27,083 nucleotides of DNA from an uncultured Oscillospiraceae bacterium (GCA_934589145.1 CAKTNW010000028.1:1-27083); one strand, 5' to 3'; counted from the stretch's first letter, positions 11,922 to 19,897 are shown. Numbers and translations are program-made. The notes: generated by a model from the letters alone, not told the origin.

Positions 11922-12206
11922 ATGAAGCACTGTATTCTGGCAAAATGGGCCGGTAATGTCACCGATAAAGCCGCTTTATTGCCCCAAATAAGAGCGTTAA
12001 TGTACCCGGCAAGCACTATTCCCGGCGTTCACGGCGTGGAGGTGTACCCCTGCTGCGTCGACCGGGCCAACCGGTACGATCTGATGATCGTGCTGGATAT
12101 GGACAAGGACGCCCTGCCTAACTGGGACGCGTCCGACATCCATCACCGGTGGAAGGACGAGTACGGCGGCCTGCTGGAAAAGAAGGCCATTTTCGATTAC
12201 GAATAA
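11922..12206 (+). CDS. Dabb-family (stress-responsive A/B barrel) protein
   Basis: 94-residue soluble protein with the Dabb/ferredoxin-like alpha-beta barrel pattern: a first strand (HCILAKWAG), a helix with LLPQIRAL, then GVHGVEVYPCC and the YDLMIVLDMD strand, ending in a C-terminal helix region (HHRWKDEYGGLLEKKAIFDYE). Members form small dimeric barrels; their substrates are mostly unknown. The ATG has GAGG 7 nt upstream, at the very end of the preceding peptide gene. It is the last gene of the rarA unit and is followed by a strong terminator. Confidence 0.82.
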   Translation: MKHCILAKWAGNVTDKAALLPQIRALMYPASTIPGVHGVEVYPCCVDRANRYDLMIVLDMDKDALPNWDASDIHHRWKDEYGGLLEKKAIFDYE

Positions 12207-12217
12207 GGATATGTGAC

Positions 12218-12251
12218 GCCCTGCGGGAGAAATCCCGCAGGGCTCTTTTTT
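12218..12251 (+). terminator. Intrinsic terminator of the rarA operon
   Basis: GCCCTGCGGG (12218-12227) pairs with CCCGCAGGGC (12234-12243), followed by TCTTTTTT. Confidence 0.9.
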
Positions 12252-12284
12252 GTGACAGGATTCCCGGCCGGGCCGTCCTATAAT
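12252..12284 (+). promoter_or_regulatory. Probable spoIIG-type promoter with wide spacing
   Basis: TATAAT (12279-12284) has no -35 at 17 nt. The best -35 is GTGACA (12252-12257), 21 nt upstream. The B. subtilis spoIIG promoter is also a Spo0A-activated sigma-A promoter with a 22-nt spacer. A clear Spo0A box (TGTCGAA) is not seen. Confidence 0.5.
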
Positions 12285-12303
12285 AGACGGCGAGGTGATG
12301 ACC

Positions 12304-13218
12304 GTGACGGTGGTGTATCTTGACCGGGTGCTGGCGCTGAACCTGGCGGTGGACTATCTGCTGCTGATGACCACCGCCACCCTGGCGGGCACGCCATTGC
12401 GGCGGCTGCGGTTCGGTGTCTGCGCCGCCTGCGGCGCGGTGTACGCGGCGGCGGTATTCCTGCTGCCGGTGCTGGCCCATCCCCTGTGCCGGGTGGGCGC
12501 GGGCACGGTCATGGCGCTGCTGGCCTTCCGGAGAGAGGTGCGGCCCTGGCGGCTGACGGCGCTGTTCTGGCTGCTGTCCGGCGGGCTGGCGGGGCTTCTG
12601 CTGGCACTGGGACTGCTGGTGGGTTCAACCTATGGCGTGGCGCAGCGGGTCTATCACGCCGATATCAGTTGGCTGGTGCTGCTGGGCAGCGCCGTGGGAT
12701 TCTATGGCCTGCTGCATCTGGTGTTCCGCCAGACGGCGCGGCATGAAAGGGGAGAATTGATGGAGATCGAAGTGGTGGTGGGCGGCCGCCGGTGCCGCCT
12801 GCGGGCGCTGCGGGACAATGGCAACACGCTGCGGGATCCGGTGCGGGGCCAGCCGGTGCTGGTGGCGGAAGCGGCGGCGCTGCGCACCCTGTGGTCCGGC
12901 GAGGCGGCGGACATTCTGACAGGCCGCGGCGCGCCGGAGGAGAAGATGGCCCGGCTCTATCGCGCGGGGGTGGCGGTGCCCTTTGTGCTGCTGCCCTTCC
13001 GGGCGGTGGGAACGGAGGGCGGACTGCTGCTGGCCTGCCGCAGCGACTACATCCGCATCGGGCGGCGGACGGTGACGCACGCCCTGGTGGCGCTGACCGA
13101 CACCCAGGTAGGGGCGGGCGGCTATCAGGCCCTCTGGGGCGGACAGGAAAGGAGAGGACGACATGACGCTGTGGCGGCGGCTTGTACAATGGATCCAACG
13201 GCTGGTCAGGCCGGATAG
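12304..13218 (+). CDS. spoIIGA: Sigma-E processing peptidase SpoIIGA
   Basis: Membrane aspartic protease of the forespore-mother cell signalling pathway; it cleaves the pro-sequence of sigma-E. About 304 residues. The opening [18 protein letters not shown] is the family's first membrane segment, and five hydrophobic spans fill residues 1-142. The protease domain follows, with [24 protein letters not shown]; Asp171 is the candidate catalytic residue in DNGN, where most homologues have D-T/S-G-N. I start at the GTG at 12304 because GAGG lies 8 nt upstream and the length then fits homologues; ATG 12298 or GTG 12295 are alternatives. The 3' end overlaps sigE by 56 nt, so the last 18 or so residues are probably non-essential. 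Confidence 0.92.
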   Translation: MTVVYLDRVLALNLAVDYLLLMTTATLAGTPLRRLRFGVCAACGAVYAAAVFLLPVLAHPLCRVGAGTVMALLAFRREVRPWRLTALFWLLSGGLAGLLLALGLLVGSTYGVAQRVYHADISWLVLLGSAVGFYGLLHLVFRQTARHERGELMEIEVVVGGRRCRLRALRDNGNTLRDPVRGQPVLVAEAAALRTLWSGEAADILTGRGAPEEKMARLYRAGVAVPFVLLPFRAVGTEGGLLLACRSDYIRIGRRTVTHALVALTDTQVGAGGYQALWGGQERRGRHDAVAAACTMDPTAGQAG

Positions 13219-13858
13219 CGTTTACTACATAGGCGGCAGCGATACCTTGCCGCCGCCCCTCTCCCGTGAGGAAGAGGCGGAGATACTGGCCCGTCTGCCG
13301 GAGGAAGCTGCCCGGCAGACGCTGATCGAGCGGAACCTGCGGCTGGTGGTGTACATCGCCAAGCGGTTCGACAACACCGGCATCAACATCGAGGACCTGA
13401 TCTCCATCGGCACCATCGGGCTCATCAAAGCGGTGAACACCTTCCGGACGGATAAGAACATCAAGCTGGCGACGTATGCTTCCCGGTGCATTGAAAATGA
13501 GATCCTGATGTACCTGCGGAAGAACAGCAACACCCGCACGGAGGTCAGCTTCGACGAGCCGCTGAACACCGACTGGGACGGCAAGGAGCTGCTGCTCAGC
13601 GACGTGATGGGCACGGAGGAGGACGTGGTGATGCAGCCGCTGGAGGCGGATGTGGATCGCCAGCTGCTGCACAGCGCCGTGGCGAAGCTGTCGCCCCGTG
13701 AGCAGGACATCATCTCGCTGCGGTTCGGGCTGGGCGGCCGGAAGGAGCTGACCCAGAAGGAGGTGGCCGACCGGCTGGGCATCTCCCAATCCTACATCTC
13801 CCGGCTGGAGAAGCGGATCATTATGCGGCTGCGGCGTGAGATCGTGAAAATGGCATAA
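13163..13858 (+). CDS. sigE: Sporulation sigma factor sigma-E
   Basis: RNA polymerase sigma factor that drives the early mother-cell sporulation programme. The 231-residue pro-form begins with an amphipathic pro-sequence ([19 protein letters not shown]) followed by [15 protein letters not shown], the family cleavage region processed by SpoIIGA. Region 2 covers [34 protein letters not shown] and [19 protein letters not shown]; region 4 has [14 protein letters not shown] and the helix-turn-helix [21 protein letters not shown]. The ATG has GGAG 8 nt upstream, inside spoIIGA. The usual downstream neighbour sigG is absent; a terminator and a convergent regulator follow. Confidence 0.96.
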   Translation: MTLWRRLVQWIQRLVRPDSVYYIGGSDTLPPPLSREEEAEILARLPEEAARQTLIERNLRLVVYIAKRFDNTGINIEDLISIGTIGLIKAVNTFRTDKNIKLATYASRCIENEILMYLRKNSNTRTEVSFDEPLNTDWDGKELLLSDVMGTEEDVVMQPLEADVDRQLLHSAVAKLSPREQDIISLRFGLGGRKELTQKEVADRLGISQSYISRLEKRIIMRLRREIVKMA

Positions 13859-13896
13859 AAAATGCCCGCAAGGCACTGCCTTGCGGGTATTTTTTG
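13857..13896. terminator. Bidirectional terminator between sigE and the XRE regulator gene
   Basis: AAAAAATGCCCGCAAGGC (13857-13874) pairs with GCCTTGCGGGTATTTTTT (13878-13895) around ACT, with one G-U pair. The A and T runs make it work in both directions. Confidence 0.85.
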
Positions 13897-13901
13897 AAAT
13901 T

Positions 13902-14636
13902 TTACTGCAAAAACAGGCTGGCGGGGCGGTTAATGACCATCATGTTGTAGTAGCGCAGCAGGTGATAGTCGTCCTTGTCCAGCTTGATGCTGCTGAGCAG
14001 GCGCTCACTCTCCTCCAGCGGCTCGTTGGAGATCAGGGTCTTCAAGGCGATGGGGGCAAAGAAGGGCGTGCTGCCAATGCCGGACAGCAGACCGATGGCG
14101 GGGGTGCGGTTCTGCATGGGGTTGAGCATGCAGATGTACATCTTCTCCGCCTCGTTGATCTGATTGTTCAGCACCATGTGGGTAATGGTGTCATAGGACT
14201 TCATCTCGCCGGTGAACAGATGCTGGCAGCGGTCGGGATCGTCGAAGGATGCCACGCCCAGATACAGCGTCACCTCCACGGAGGCGCCGTTGGGTGCGGG
14301 GGAGAACCGCAGCAGGGAGCGCACCATCTGGCGGATGCGGCCGTCGTAGTAGTACATATAGGCCAGCGACTGGTTGAAGTAGGCGTTCTTATGCAGCGCC
14401 GGCTCGTTGCGGAAGGTGGGAGGCTGATAGTCCACGAAATACTTCAGGTCGATGTCCAGCGCCTGGGAGATCTCGTACAGCGTCTCAATGTCGATGGTGA
14501 TGGCGCCGTTTTCGTACTTGGACAGCGTGGCCTTGCTCTTGTTGATCATGGCAGAAAACTGCTCTATGGTATAGCCGCGGCTCTTGCGGTATTTCTTAAT
14601 GCGGTGTCCGACAAAATTGGAGAATGAACCCATCAT
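13902..14636 (-). CDS. XRE-family transcriptional regulator with large C-terminal domain
   Basis: 244 residues from the ATG at 14636, with AGGAGG 6 nt upstream; a TTG at 14642 is less well placed. Residues 10-60 are a Cro/C1-type helix-turn-helix (VGHRIKKYRKSRGYTIEQFSAMINKSKATLSKYENG, then DIETLYEISQALDIDLKYFV). The remaining 170 residues are a sensor-like domain of unknown ligand (aromatic-rich AYFNQSLAYMYYYDGRIRQMVRSLLRF; later NQINEAEKMYICMLNPM). Free-standing gene with its own consensus promoter. It reads away from the oxidoreductase cluster's terminator and is convergent to sigE. The target genes are unknown; autoregulation is likely. Confidence 0.88.
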   Translation of the reverse strand: MMGSFSNFVGHRIKKYRKSRGYTIEQFSAMINKSKATLSKYENGAITIDIETLYEISQALDIDLKYFVDYQPPTFRNEPALHKNAYFNQSLAYMYYYDGRIRQMVRSLLRFSPAPNGASVEVTLYLGVASFDDPDRCQHLFTGEMKSYDTITHMVLNNQINEAEKMYICMLNPMQNRTPAIGLLSGIGSTPFFAPIALKTLISNEPLEESERLLSSIKLDKDDYHLLRYYNMMVINRPASLFLQ

Positions 14637-14663
14637 CGACAACCTCCTTTCAATGGCGTCTCT

Positions 14664-14714
14664 ATCATACCAAACATTCCACCATTCGTCAATAAAAAGT
14701 TTCTAAATATGAAA
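14664..14714 (-). promoter_or_regulatory. Promoter and possible operator of the XRE regulator gene
   Basis: Minus strand TTGACG (14687-14692) and TATGAT (14664-14669), 17-nt spacer. Just upstream lies the dyad TTTC-n7-GAAA (14700-14714), next to a second palindrome TGAATTTTCA (14715-14724). Either could be a regulator site. Confidence 0.55.
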
Positions 14715-14786
14715 CTGAATTTTCATTCTTTTTCTGTTTAGTAAACGAAAGAGAAAAGGTGACAGGATCTGCCAGGGGAAAAGACG

Positions 14787-14822
14787 AAAAAAGCGTCCGG
14801 CGCTGACAGCAGCGCCGGACGC
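14787..14822 (-). terminator. Terminator of the 2-oxoacid oxidoreductase operon
   Basis: GCGTCCGGCGCTG (14793-14805) pairs with CAGCGCCGGACGC (14810-14822). On the minus strand six Ts follow (14787-14792). Confidence 0.9.
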
Positions 14823-14864
14823 GATCATCAATATTCCTGATGGGGGAGGGGTATGTAATGCCGC

Positions 14865-15401
14865 TTACTTGCAGGCGTCCATACCGGCCTGCAGGGCCTT
14901 CTTGTTGCCCTCCAGGAAACGGGCCTTCTTCTCACCCAGCTCGATGCGGATGGCTTCCATCATGCTGTCGAGGGAGGTGACATCAGCCTTGGCCATGACG
15001 GCGCCCAGGATCGCCACGTTGGCGCCCTTGGGGTTGCCGACCTGCTCAGCAATGCCGTTAGCGTCGCAGTACACGACGGTAATGTCATCACGAACGGCCT
15101 TGCGGTCGATGATGCTGGAGTTGATGACCAGCACACCGCCGGGCTTGACGTGCTCTTCAAACTTATCCAGAGAAGGACGGTTCATGGCGACGATGACGTC
15201 AGCCTTGTCCACCAGAGGAGAAGCAACGGGCTCATCGGAAACGATGACGGAGCAGTTGGCCGTGCCGCCGCGCATCTCGGGGCCGTAAGAAGGCAGCCAG
15301 GAGACGTGCTTGCCGTCCAGCATGCAGGACATAGCCATGAACTTACCGATCAGGAGCATGCCCTGACCGCCGAAACCGGCAAAAATGAAAGTTTTTTCCA
15401 T
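14865..15401 (-). CDS. 2-oxoacid:ferredoxin oxidoreductase, gamma subunit
   Basis: 178-residue gamma subunit of the pyruvate/2-oxoglutarate/2-oxoisovalerate:ferredoxin oxidoreductase family. The family pattern is FAGFGGQGMLLIGKFMAMSCM, then SWLPSYGPEMRGGTANCSVIVSD, and DVIVAMNRPSLDKFE. It contributes to CoA-thioester formation with the alpha and beta subunits encoded upstream; acts in the cytoplasm. The start lies 1 nt after the beta-subunit stop and has an AAGGGGG SD, so expression is coupled. Last gene of the operon, followed by a strong terminator. Substrate (2-oxoisovalerate versus 2-oxoglutarate) cannot be decided from sequence by eye. Confidence 0.93.
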   Translation of the reverse strand: MEKTFIFAGFGGQGMLLIGKFMAMSCMLDGKHVSWLPSYGPEMRGGTANCSVIVSDEPVASPLVDKADVIVAMNRPSLDKFEEHVKPGGVLVINSSIIDRKAVRDDITVVYCDANGIAEQVGNPKGANVAILGAVMAKADVTSLDSMMEAIRIELGEKKARFLEGNKKALQAGMDACK

Positions 15402-15402
15402 G

Positions 15403-16158
15403 TTATTCGGCCCCCTTGTCTTTGTAAACGCCCAGAGGATAGTAAGGGATCATGTTCTCTTCCAGCCACTTCATAGCCTCGACAGGAGACATACCCCAGT
15501 TGGTGGGGCAGGTGGACAGAACTTCGACCATGCAGAAGCCCTTGCCTTCCATCTGATACTTGAAGGCCTTCTTGATGGCCTTCTTCGCCTTGACGATATT
15601 GGCGGTGGTATCAACGGCCACGCGCTCAATATAGTAAGAGCTGGGAACAGCGGACAGCATCTCGCTCATCTTGATGGGCAGACCGCTCCACTCCTCGCTG
15701 CGGCCAGCGGGGCAGGTGGTGGCCTTCTGGCCGATCAGGGTGGTGGGAGCCATCTGGCCGCCGGTCATACCATAGATGGCATTGTTGACGAAGATGGTGC
15801 AGATCTTCTCGCCGCGGTGGGCAGCGTGAACGATCTCAGCGGTACCGATGGAGGCCAGGTCGCCGTCGCCCTGATAGGTGAAGACCAGACGATCCTTGGC
15901 GGAACGCTTGATACCGGTAGCGACAGCGGGAGCGCGGCCATGGGCAGCCTCGTACATATCGCAGTTAAAATAATCATAGGCAAACACGGAGCAGCCAACG
16001 GGAGCCACGCCGACGACCTTGCCGTCCAGGTTCAGCTCATCGCTCAGTTCGTCGATGACCTCGGCCACCAGACGGTGGATGATACCGTGGTTGCAGCCGG
16101 GGCAGTAATGGAACTGCTTGTCGGTCAGATACTTGGTCTTTTCAAACAGAACAGCCAT
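15403..16158 (-). CDS. 2-oxoacid:ferredoxin oxidoreductase, beta (TPP-binding) subunit
   Basis: 251 residues. The thiamine-diphosphate binding motif is GDGDLASIGTAEIVHAAHRG, continuing into FVNNAIYGMTGGQMAPTT; this GDG...NN spacing is the family hallmark. The N-terminus has YCPGCNHG, and the C-terminus ends MVEVLSTCPTNWGMSPVEA, cysteines that in relatives hold a cluster or line the active site. It oxidatively decarboxylates a 2-oxoacid, passing electrons to ferredoxin. The start is 1 nt after the alpha-subunit stop with GGAGGG upstream. The Vor/Kor type lacks the long fused form of pyruvate:ferredoxin oxidoreductase. Confidence 0.94.
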   Translation of the reverse strand: MAVLFEKTKYLTDKQFHYCPGCNHGIIHRLVAEVIDELSDELNLDGKVVGVAPVGCSVFAYDYFNCDMYEAAHGRAPAVATGIKRSAKDRLVFTYQGDGDLASIGTAEIVHAAHRGEKICTIFVNNAIYGMTGGQMAPTTLIGQKATTCPAGRSEEWSGLPIKMSEMLSAVPSSYYIERVAVDTTANIVKAKKAIKKAFKYQMEGKGFCMVEVLSTCPTNWGMSPVEAMKWLEENMIPYYPLGVYKDKGAE

Positions 16159-16159
16159 C

Positions 16160-17239
16160 TTATTTACCCTCCTTCATGCTGAGAATCTTGGTGACGATCT
16201 CGGCGGTGGTGGGCATCTGGCTGCCGCAGTGACCGAAGAAATCGACTTCCTTGGTGCCGTTGATGGCCAGCTTGACATCCTCCAGCATCTGGCCTTCGTT
16301 CAGCTCAACGTCCAGGACAGCCTTGACGGAGGGCTGATCGACGACCTTGCGGACGGCGTCATAGGGGAAGGGCCACACGGTGATGGGGCGCAGCAGGCCA
16401 ACGTTGATGCCATGCTCCTTCAGCTCGGTGATGGCGCTCTTGGCGATACGGGCCACGGTGCCGAACGCGGTGATGATGTAATCGGCGTTCTCGCAGTTGA
16501 ACTCTTCCCACTGCTGCTCGTTTTCAACGACTTCCTTATACATGGCCTGCAGCTCGTCGTTGTGGACGGCCAGGCTCTCGGTGTCGATGTAGATGGAGTT
16601 GATGATACCGCGCTTTGCGGGATCGTCGCCGGGCTTCCAGCCGGTGCAGGCCCAAGGCTTCTTCTCGGGATCCACCTTGTAGTCCACCATCTCGGGCAGC
16701 TCCACGGGCTCCATCATCTGGGCGATGATGCCGTCCGCCAGGAACAGCACGGGGATACGATACTTCTCGGCCTTGTCATAGGCGATCATCATCAGGTCGA
16801 TGGCCTCCTGCACGGAAGCGGGAGCGAAGGTCAGCAGGTGATAGTCACCGTTGCCGCCGCCCTTGACGCCCTGGAAATAGTCGCCCTGGGAAGCCTGGAT
16901 GTTGCCCAGACCGGGGCCGCCGCGCATCACGTTGATGATGACAGCGGGAACCATGGCGCCTGCGCAGTAGGAAATACCTTCCTGCTTCAGGGAGACGCCG
17001 GGGCTGGAAGAAGAAGTGATGACACGGGCGCCGGTACCGGCAGCGCCGTACACCATGTTGATGGCCGCCACCTCGGACTCGGCCTGCAGGAAGCAGCCGT
17101 CGACCTCGGGCATACGGGCGGACATGTATTCAGGGATCTCCGTTTGCGGAGTGATGGGGTAACCGAAGAAATAACGGGCGCCGGCGCGAATAGCGGCCTC
17201 CGCGATAGCTTCGCTACCCTTCATAAGAGTCAAAGCCAT
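16160..17239 (-). CDS. vorB: 2-oxoacid:ferredoxin oxidoreductase, alpha subunit (VorB-like)
   Basis: 359 residues. N-terminal pyrimidine-binding domain: LMKGSEAIAEAAIRAGARYFFGYPITPQTEIPEYM, then FLQAESEVAAINMVYGAAGTGARVITSSSSPGVSLKQEGISY with the catalytic-type glutamate. Residues around VMRGGPGLGNIQASQGDY are typical of the Vor/Kor alpha subunit. The C-terminal domain includes LLRPITVWPFPYDAV and ELNEGQMLEDVKLA. It most resembles branched-chain 2-oxoacid oxidoreductase VorB, though 2-oxoglutarate oxidoreductase (KorA) is close, so the symbol is tentative. The ATG has an AAGGAGG SD that overlaps the ferredoxin gene's stop. Confidence 0.9.
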   Translation of the reverse strand: MALTLMKGSEAIAEAAIRAGARYFFGYPITPQTEIPEYMSARMPEVDGCFLQAESEVAAINMVYGAAGTGARVITSSSSPGVSLKQEGISYCAGAMVPAVIINVMRGGPGLGNIQASQGDYFQGVKGGGNGDYHLLTFAPASVQEAIDLMMIAYDKAEKYRIPVLFLADGIIAQMMEPVELPEMVDYKVDPEKKPWACTGWKPGDDPAKRGIINSIYIDTESLAVHNDELQAMYKEVVENEQQWEEFNCENADYIITAFGTVARIAKSAITELKEHGINVGLLRPITVWPFPYDAVRKVVDQPSVKAVLDVELNEGQMLEDVKLAINGTKEVDFFGHCGSQMPTTAEIVTKILSMKEGK

Positions 17240-17251
17240 GTTTTTTCCTCC

Positions 17252-17461
17252 TTAGTCTTTTTCGATACGGATTACCACATCGGGACAGGTGCGAGCGCAG
17301 GAAGTGCAGCCCACGCATGCTTCCATGTTGGTGACCTCCGCAGGGTGATAGCCCTTCGCGTTGATCTTCGTCTTGGACAGTTCAATGATACCCTTGGGAC
17401 AGGCTCTGACGCACAGACCGCAGCCCTTGCAAAGGCTCTCATTGATGGTTACTTTAACCAC
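17252..17461 (-). CDS. 2x[4Fe-4S] ferredoxin subunit of the oxidoreductase
   Basis: About 69-72 residues. There are two cluster motifs: CKGCGLCVRACP near the start and CVGCTSCARTCP near the end, each C-x2-C-x2-C-x3-C-P. It carries electrons from the oxidoreductase (delta subunit, Vor/KorD type). The start is uncertain. The GTG at 17461 has GAGG 8 nt upstream and is preferred; a GTG at 17470 would add three residues but its codon overlaps the SD. It is first in the oxidoreductase set, 13 nt before the alpha gene. A gap of 67-76 nt separates it from the ATPase gene. Confidence 0.93.
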   Translation of the reverse strand: MVKVTINESLCKGCGLCVRACPKGIIELSKTKINAKGYHPAEVTNMEACVGCTSCARTCPDVVIRIEKD

Positions 17462-17537
17462 ATTTGACACCTCTTTTCTCTTAATTCGCTGAATTCTCTA
17501 CCATATCTCTATCCCTTTTGGGGGGATATACAGGGGA

Positions 17538-18275
17538 TCAATACATTTCCTTTCTGGGATCGGTGGTGTTCAGACCGTACTCGATGTAGGAATCCCAGTC
17601 GCGGTGCATGTACACGTCGATGGCGATGGGACGGCCCACATACTTGGGGTCCGGGTTCCTGGCCAGGAAGGCGTCCAGAAATTCTTTCTTTCCGGTGGTA
17701 TAGGCCACAGGGATGCCGGAGGCGTCCGAGACCTGCCGCAGCAGCTCATAGCCGTCCCACAGCTCCTCCGCCGTGGTCATGGTGGCAAGATTCGTATTGT
17801 TGATCATGCCGGTGATCTGCAGCCGGGAATGAGCCTGCATGCCCTCCTGCAGACGATGGATCTTATCCAGTGTGCTGGCCAGGGGGCGGCGGATGTTCAC
17901 TACGTTCAAAACCTCCAGCGAACCCTCGGGCAGATCCACAAAGTCCTGGTGGTAGCGGCCCAGCGCCGTGGCGCCCACGTCGTCGCCGCCCACGTCAAAG
18001 ATGACGCTGTCCCAATCCAGGACAAAGGCAGACTGCACCTCGGCGGGCAGGGAGAGCGTTTCGATACCGGAGCAGGCAAAGTTGGGAGAGACGAGACGGA
18101 TCTCCTTCTGCTCTACCATTTTACCACGCTCTGTCAAGCGGAAATAGGTGTTCACCATATCCAGGTCGATCAGCTCTGTGCGTTCGCCTCTGGCGGCGGC
18201 CTGCATGGCGAAATTCAGCGCCAGCTCACTTTTGCCGCTGCCATAGTTGCCGATGAGTACTTTGACATTCTTCAT
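17538..18275 (-). CDS. P-loop ATPase (MinD/ParA/CobB-like) upstream of the oxidoreductase
   Basis: 245-residue nucleotide-binding protein. Walker A is GNYGSGKSE (9-17), followed by a second motif RTELIDLDMVNTYFRL and Walker B-like VIFDVGGDDVGATALG, the SIMIBI/MinD-like pattern. No membrane segment or partition partner is seen. The middle part (NVRRPL-like NVVNIRRPLASTLDKIHRLQ) and GMINNTNLATMTTAEELWDGY recur in homologues found beside Vor/Kor clusters, so it may help mature or regulate the enzyme; that is inference. SD AAAGGAG sits 10 nt before the ATG. A hairpin-rich 122-nt gap separates it from the aminotransferase gene. Confidence 0.85.
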   Translation of the reverse strand: MKNVKVLIGNYGSGKSELALNFAMQAAARGERTELIDLDMVNTYFRLTERGKMVEQKEIRLVSPNFACSGIETLSLPAEVQSAFVLDWDSVIFDVGGDDVGATALGRYHQDFVDLPEGSLEVLNVVNIRRPLASTLDKIHRLQEGMQAHSRLQITGMINNTNLATMTTAEELWDGYELLRQVSDASGIPVAYTTGKKEFLDAFLARNPDPKYVGRPIAIDVYMHRDWDSYIEYGLNTTDPRKEMY

Positions 18276-18306
18276 CCGCCGTGTTCTCCTTTACGATCAG
18301 GTATGC

Positions 18307-18384
18307 TGTGCCGCGGGCCGGTGGGCCCGGGGCATTGGTTGGGAATTACAGTATCCCCTCCCCGGGGGAGGGGATACTGTAATA
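18307..18384. repeat. Two large hairpins between aminotransferase and ATPase genes
   Basis: One hairpin (about 18309-18334) has a 10-bp stem with one mismatch. The second is a near-perfect 39-nt palindrome with a 19-bp stem (18345-18363/18365-18383). Neither is followed by a clear U-run on either strand. The CCCCTCCCC core recalls the hairpin cluster at 8,253-8,273, so this may be the same class of palindromic element, or an attenuator that lowers read-through. Confidence 0.55.
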
Positions 18385-18397
18385 TGTAAGCTTTGGA

Positions 18398-19582
18398 TTA
18401 CTTCAGGTTCTCCTTGATGGTCTGGCACAGAGCGGTGATACCCTGAACGATCTTCTCCTCGGGCATGCAGGAGTAGTTCAGACGCAGGGTGTTCTCGTGA
18501 CCGCCGTTGGGGAAGAAGGAACCGCCGGGAACGAAAGCGACCTTCTTTTCCAGGCACTTCATCTGCAGCTCCTTGGCGTCCATGTACTCAGGCAGGACAA
18601 CCCAGGCGAACAGACCGCCGTCGGGACGGGTGAAAGTGCAGGGAGCGGGCAGCTCCTTGGCCAGGGTGTCCAGCATCACGGCGCGGCGCTTCTTGTAGCA
18701 CTCGCGGATGGTGTTGACGTGCGCGTCCAGATCGAACATATCGATCCACTTGGAGGTCTCCATCTGGCCGATGGTGGAAGCCTGCAGAGAGGCAGCCTGC
18801 TCCATAAAGTTGTACTTGGCCAGGATGGCATCCTCGGCGCAGACCCAGCCCAGACGGTAGCCGGGAGCCAGAATCTTGGAGAAGGTGCCCAGATAGACCA
18901 CCAGACCCTTGGTGTCCAGGCTCTTCAGAGCGGGCATGTATTCGCCCTCGAAGCGCAGCTCACCGTAGGGGTTATCTTCGATGACGGGGATCTCGTAACG
19001 GTTGACGATCTCCATGAACTTATGACGGCGATCCAGATCCCAGGTACGGCCGGTGGGGTTCTGGAAATCGGGGATGACGTAAATCATCTTCACGCGCTCG
19101 GTGGTGGCCAGGATCTTCTCCAGCTCTTCCATGATCATGCCGCCGTCGTCGGTGGGAACTTCGATAAAGGTAGGCTCGCAAGCCTTGAAGGCGTTGACAG
19201 CACCCAGATAGGAGGGGCTCTCCAGCAGCACCACGTCGCCGGGGTTCAGGAACACGCGGGCGGAGAAGTCCAGGCCCTGCTGGGAACCGGAGGTCACCAG
19301 GATGTGATCCTTATCGGTCTTGATGTTGTTCTTTGCCAGCATGCGCTCGGCGATCTGCTCACGCAGACGGGGATAGCCTTCGGTGGAAGAATACTGCAGG
19401 GCGACGCGGCCATTTTCCTTCAGCACGGCCTCGGAAGCCTGCATCATCTGCTCGACGGGGAACAGCTCGGGAGCGGGCATACCACCGGCAAAGGAAATGA
19501 TGTCGGGCTGTGCGGTCAGCTTCAGCAGCTCACGGATCTCGGAGCCCTTCAGCAGGTCCATTCTACTTGCAAACTGTACCAT
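18398..19582 (-). CDS. PLP-dependent aminotransferase (class I/II, 2-aminoadipate/aromatic type)
   Basis: 394 residues from the ATG at 19582, which has GAGGAGG 8 nt upstream. Fold type I aminotransferase: N-terminal SFAGGMPAPELFP, QYSSTEGYPRLREQIAERM, the cofactor region TSGSQQGLDF, NPTGRTW (175-181), Asp203 in IEDNPYGEL for the pyridine nitrogen, and the Schiff-base Lys236 in TFSKILAPGYRLGW. It belongs to the LysN/MocR-C-terminal-like subgroup, with broad or branched/aromatic substrates. It lacks the GntR N-terminal domain of MocR regulators. Its position upstream of the ATPase and oxidoreductase suggests it supplies the 2-oxoacid from an amino acid (inference). Confidence 0.92.
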   Translation of the reverse strand: MVQFASRMDLLKGSEIRELLKLTAQPDIISFAGGMPAPELFPVEQMMQASEAVLKENGRVALQYSSTEGYPRLREQIAERMLAKNNIKTDKDHILVTSGSQQGLDFSARVFLNPGDVVLLESPSYLGAVNAFKACEPTFIEVPTDDGGMIMEELEKILATTERVKMIYVIPDFQNPTGRTWDLDRRHKFMEIVNRYEIPVIEDNPYGELRFEGEYMPALKSLDTKGLVVYLGTFSKILAPGYRLGWVCAEDAILAKYNFMEQAASLQASTIGQMETSKWIDMFDLDAHVNTIRECYKKRRAVMLDTLAKELPAPCTFTRPDGGLFAWVVLPEYMDAKELQMKCLEKKVAFVPGGSFFPNGGHENTLRLNYSCMPEEKIVQGITALCQTIKENLK

Positions 19583-19658
19583 GAAATTTTCCTCCTCAAA
19601 TTTCCCGGCTGCCTGTGACGGCACCCGGCTTTAGATACCTCTAATTTGTACCCTTACC

Positions 19659-19687
19659 ATTAAAGCACATTTCTGCGCTAAAGTAAA
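19659..19687 (-). promoter_or_regulatory. Weak promoter candidate for the aminotransferase gene
   Basis: Minus strand TTTACT (19682-19687) and TTTAAT (19659-19664), 17-nt spacer. The gap from 19,688 to 19,864 behind it is AT-rich and holds one small hairpin; I see no gene there. Confidence 0.4.
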
Positions 19688-19864
19688 CAGTAGGTTTTGG
19701 TCAAAAGCCACAAAATTTTGAAAGTTTTTTCTTTTTGGTAAACTTTACAAAAAAATGACTGAATTTGAGGTGATTTCGCCCAACTTCCAGTTTTTGGAGG
19801 AAAAAGTGCGGAAAATCCGCAGAATTCGGGGGGAATCTTTGAAAATTTAGCAATGTAAAGCATG

Positions 19865-19897
19865 AAAACCGCGTGGAAATTTATTCCACACGGTTTT
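19865..19897 (-). terminator. Terminator of the TVP38-type gene
   Basis: AAAACCGCGTGGAA (19865-19878) pairs with TTCCACACGGTTTT (19884-19897) with one mismatch, 3 nt after the stop of the gene. Confidence 0.7.

Noticed and set aside
16118..17467. Plus-strand open frame of 449 codons opposite the oxidoreductase alpha and ferredoxin genes
   Set aside because: Antisense shadow of well-recognised genes; His/Gly/Leu-rich, no family features.
19755..19850. Plus-strand 31-codon frame starting MTEFEVISPNFQ
   Set aside because: Protein-like composition, but there is no SD before the ATG and no convincing promoter or terminator, unlike the cysteine-peptide gene.
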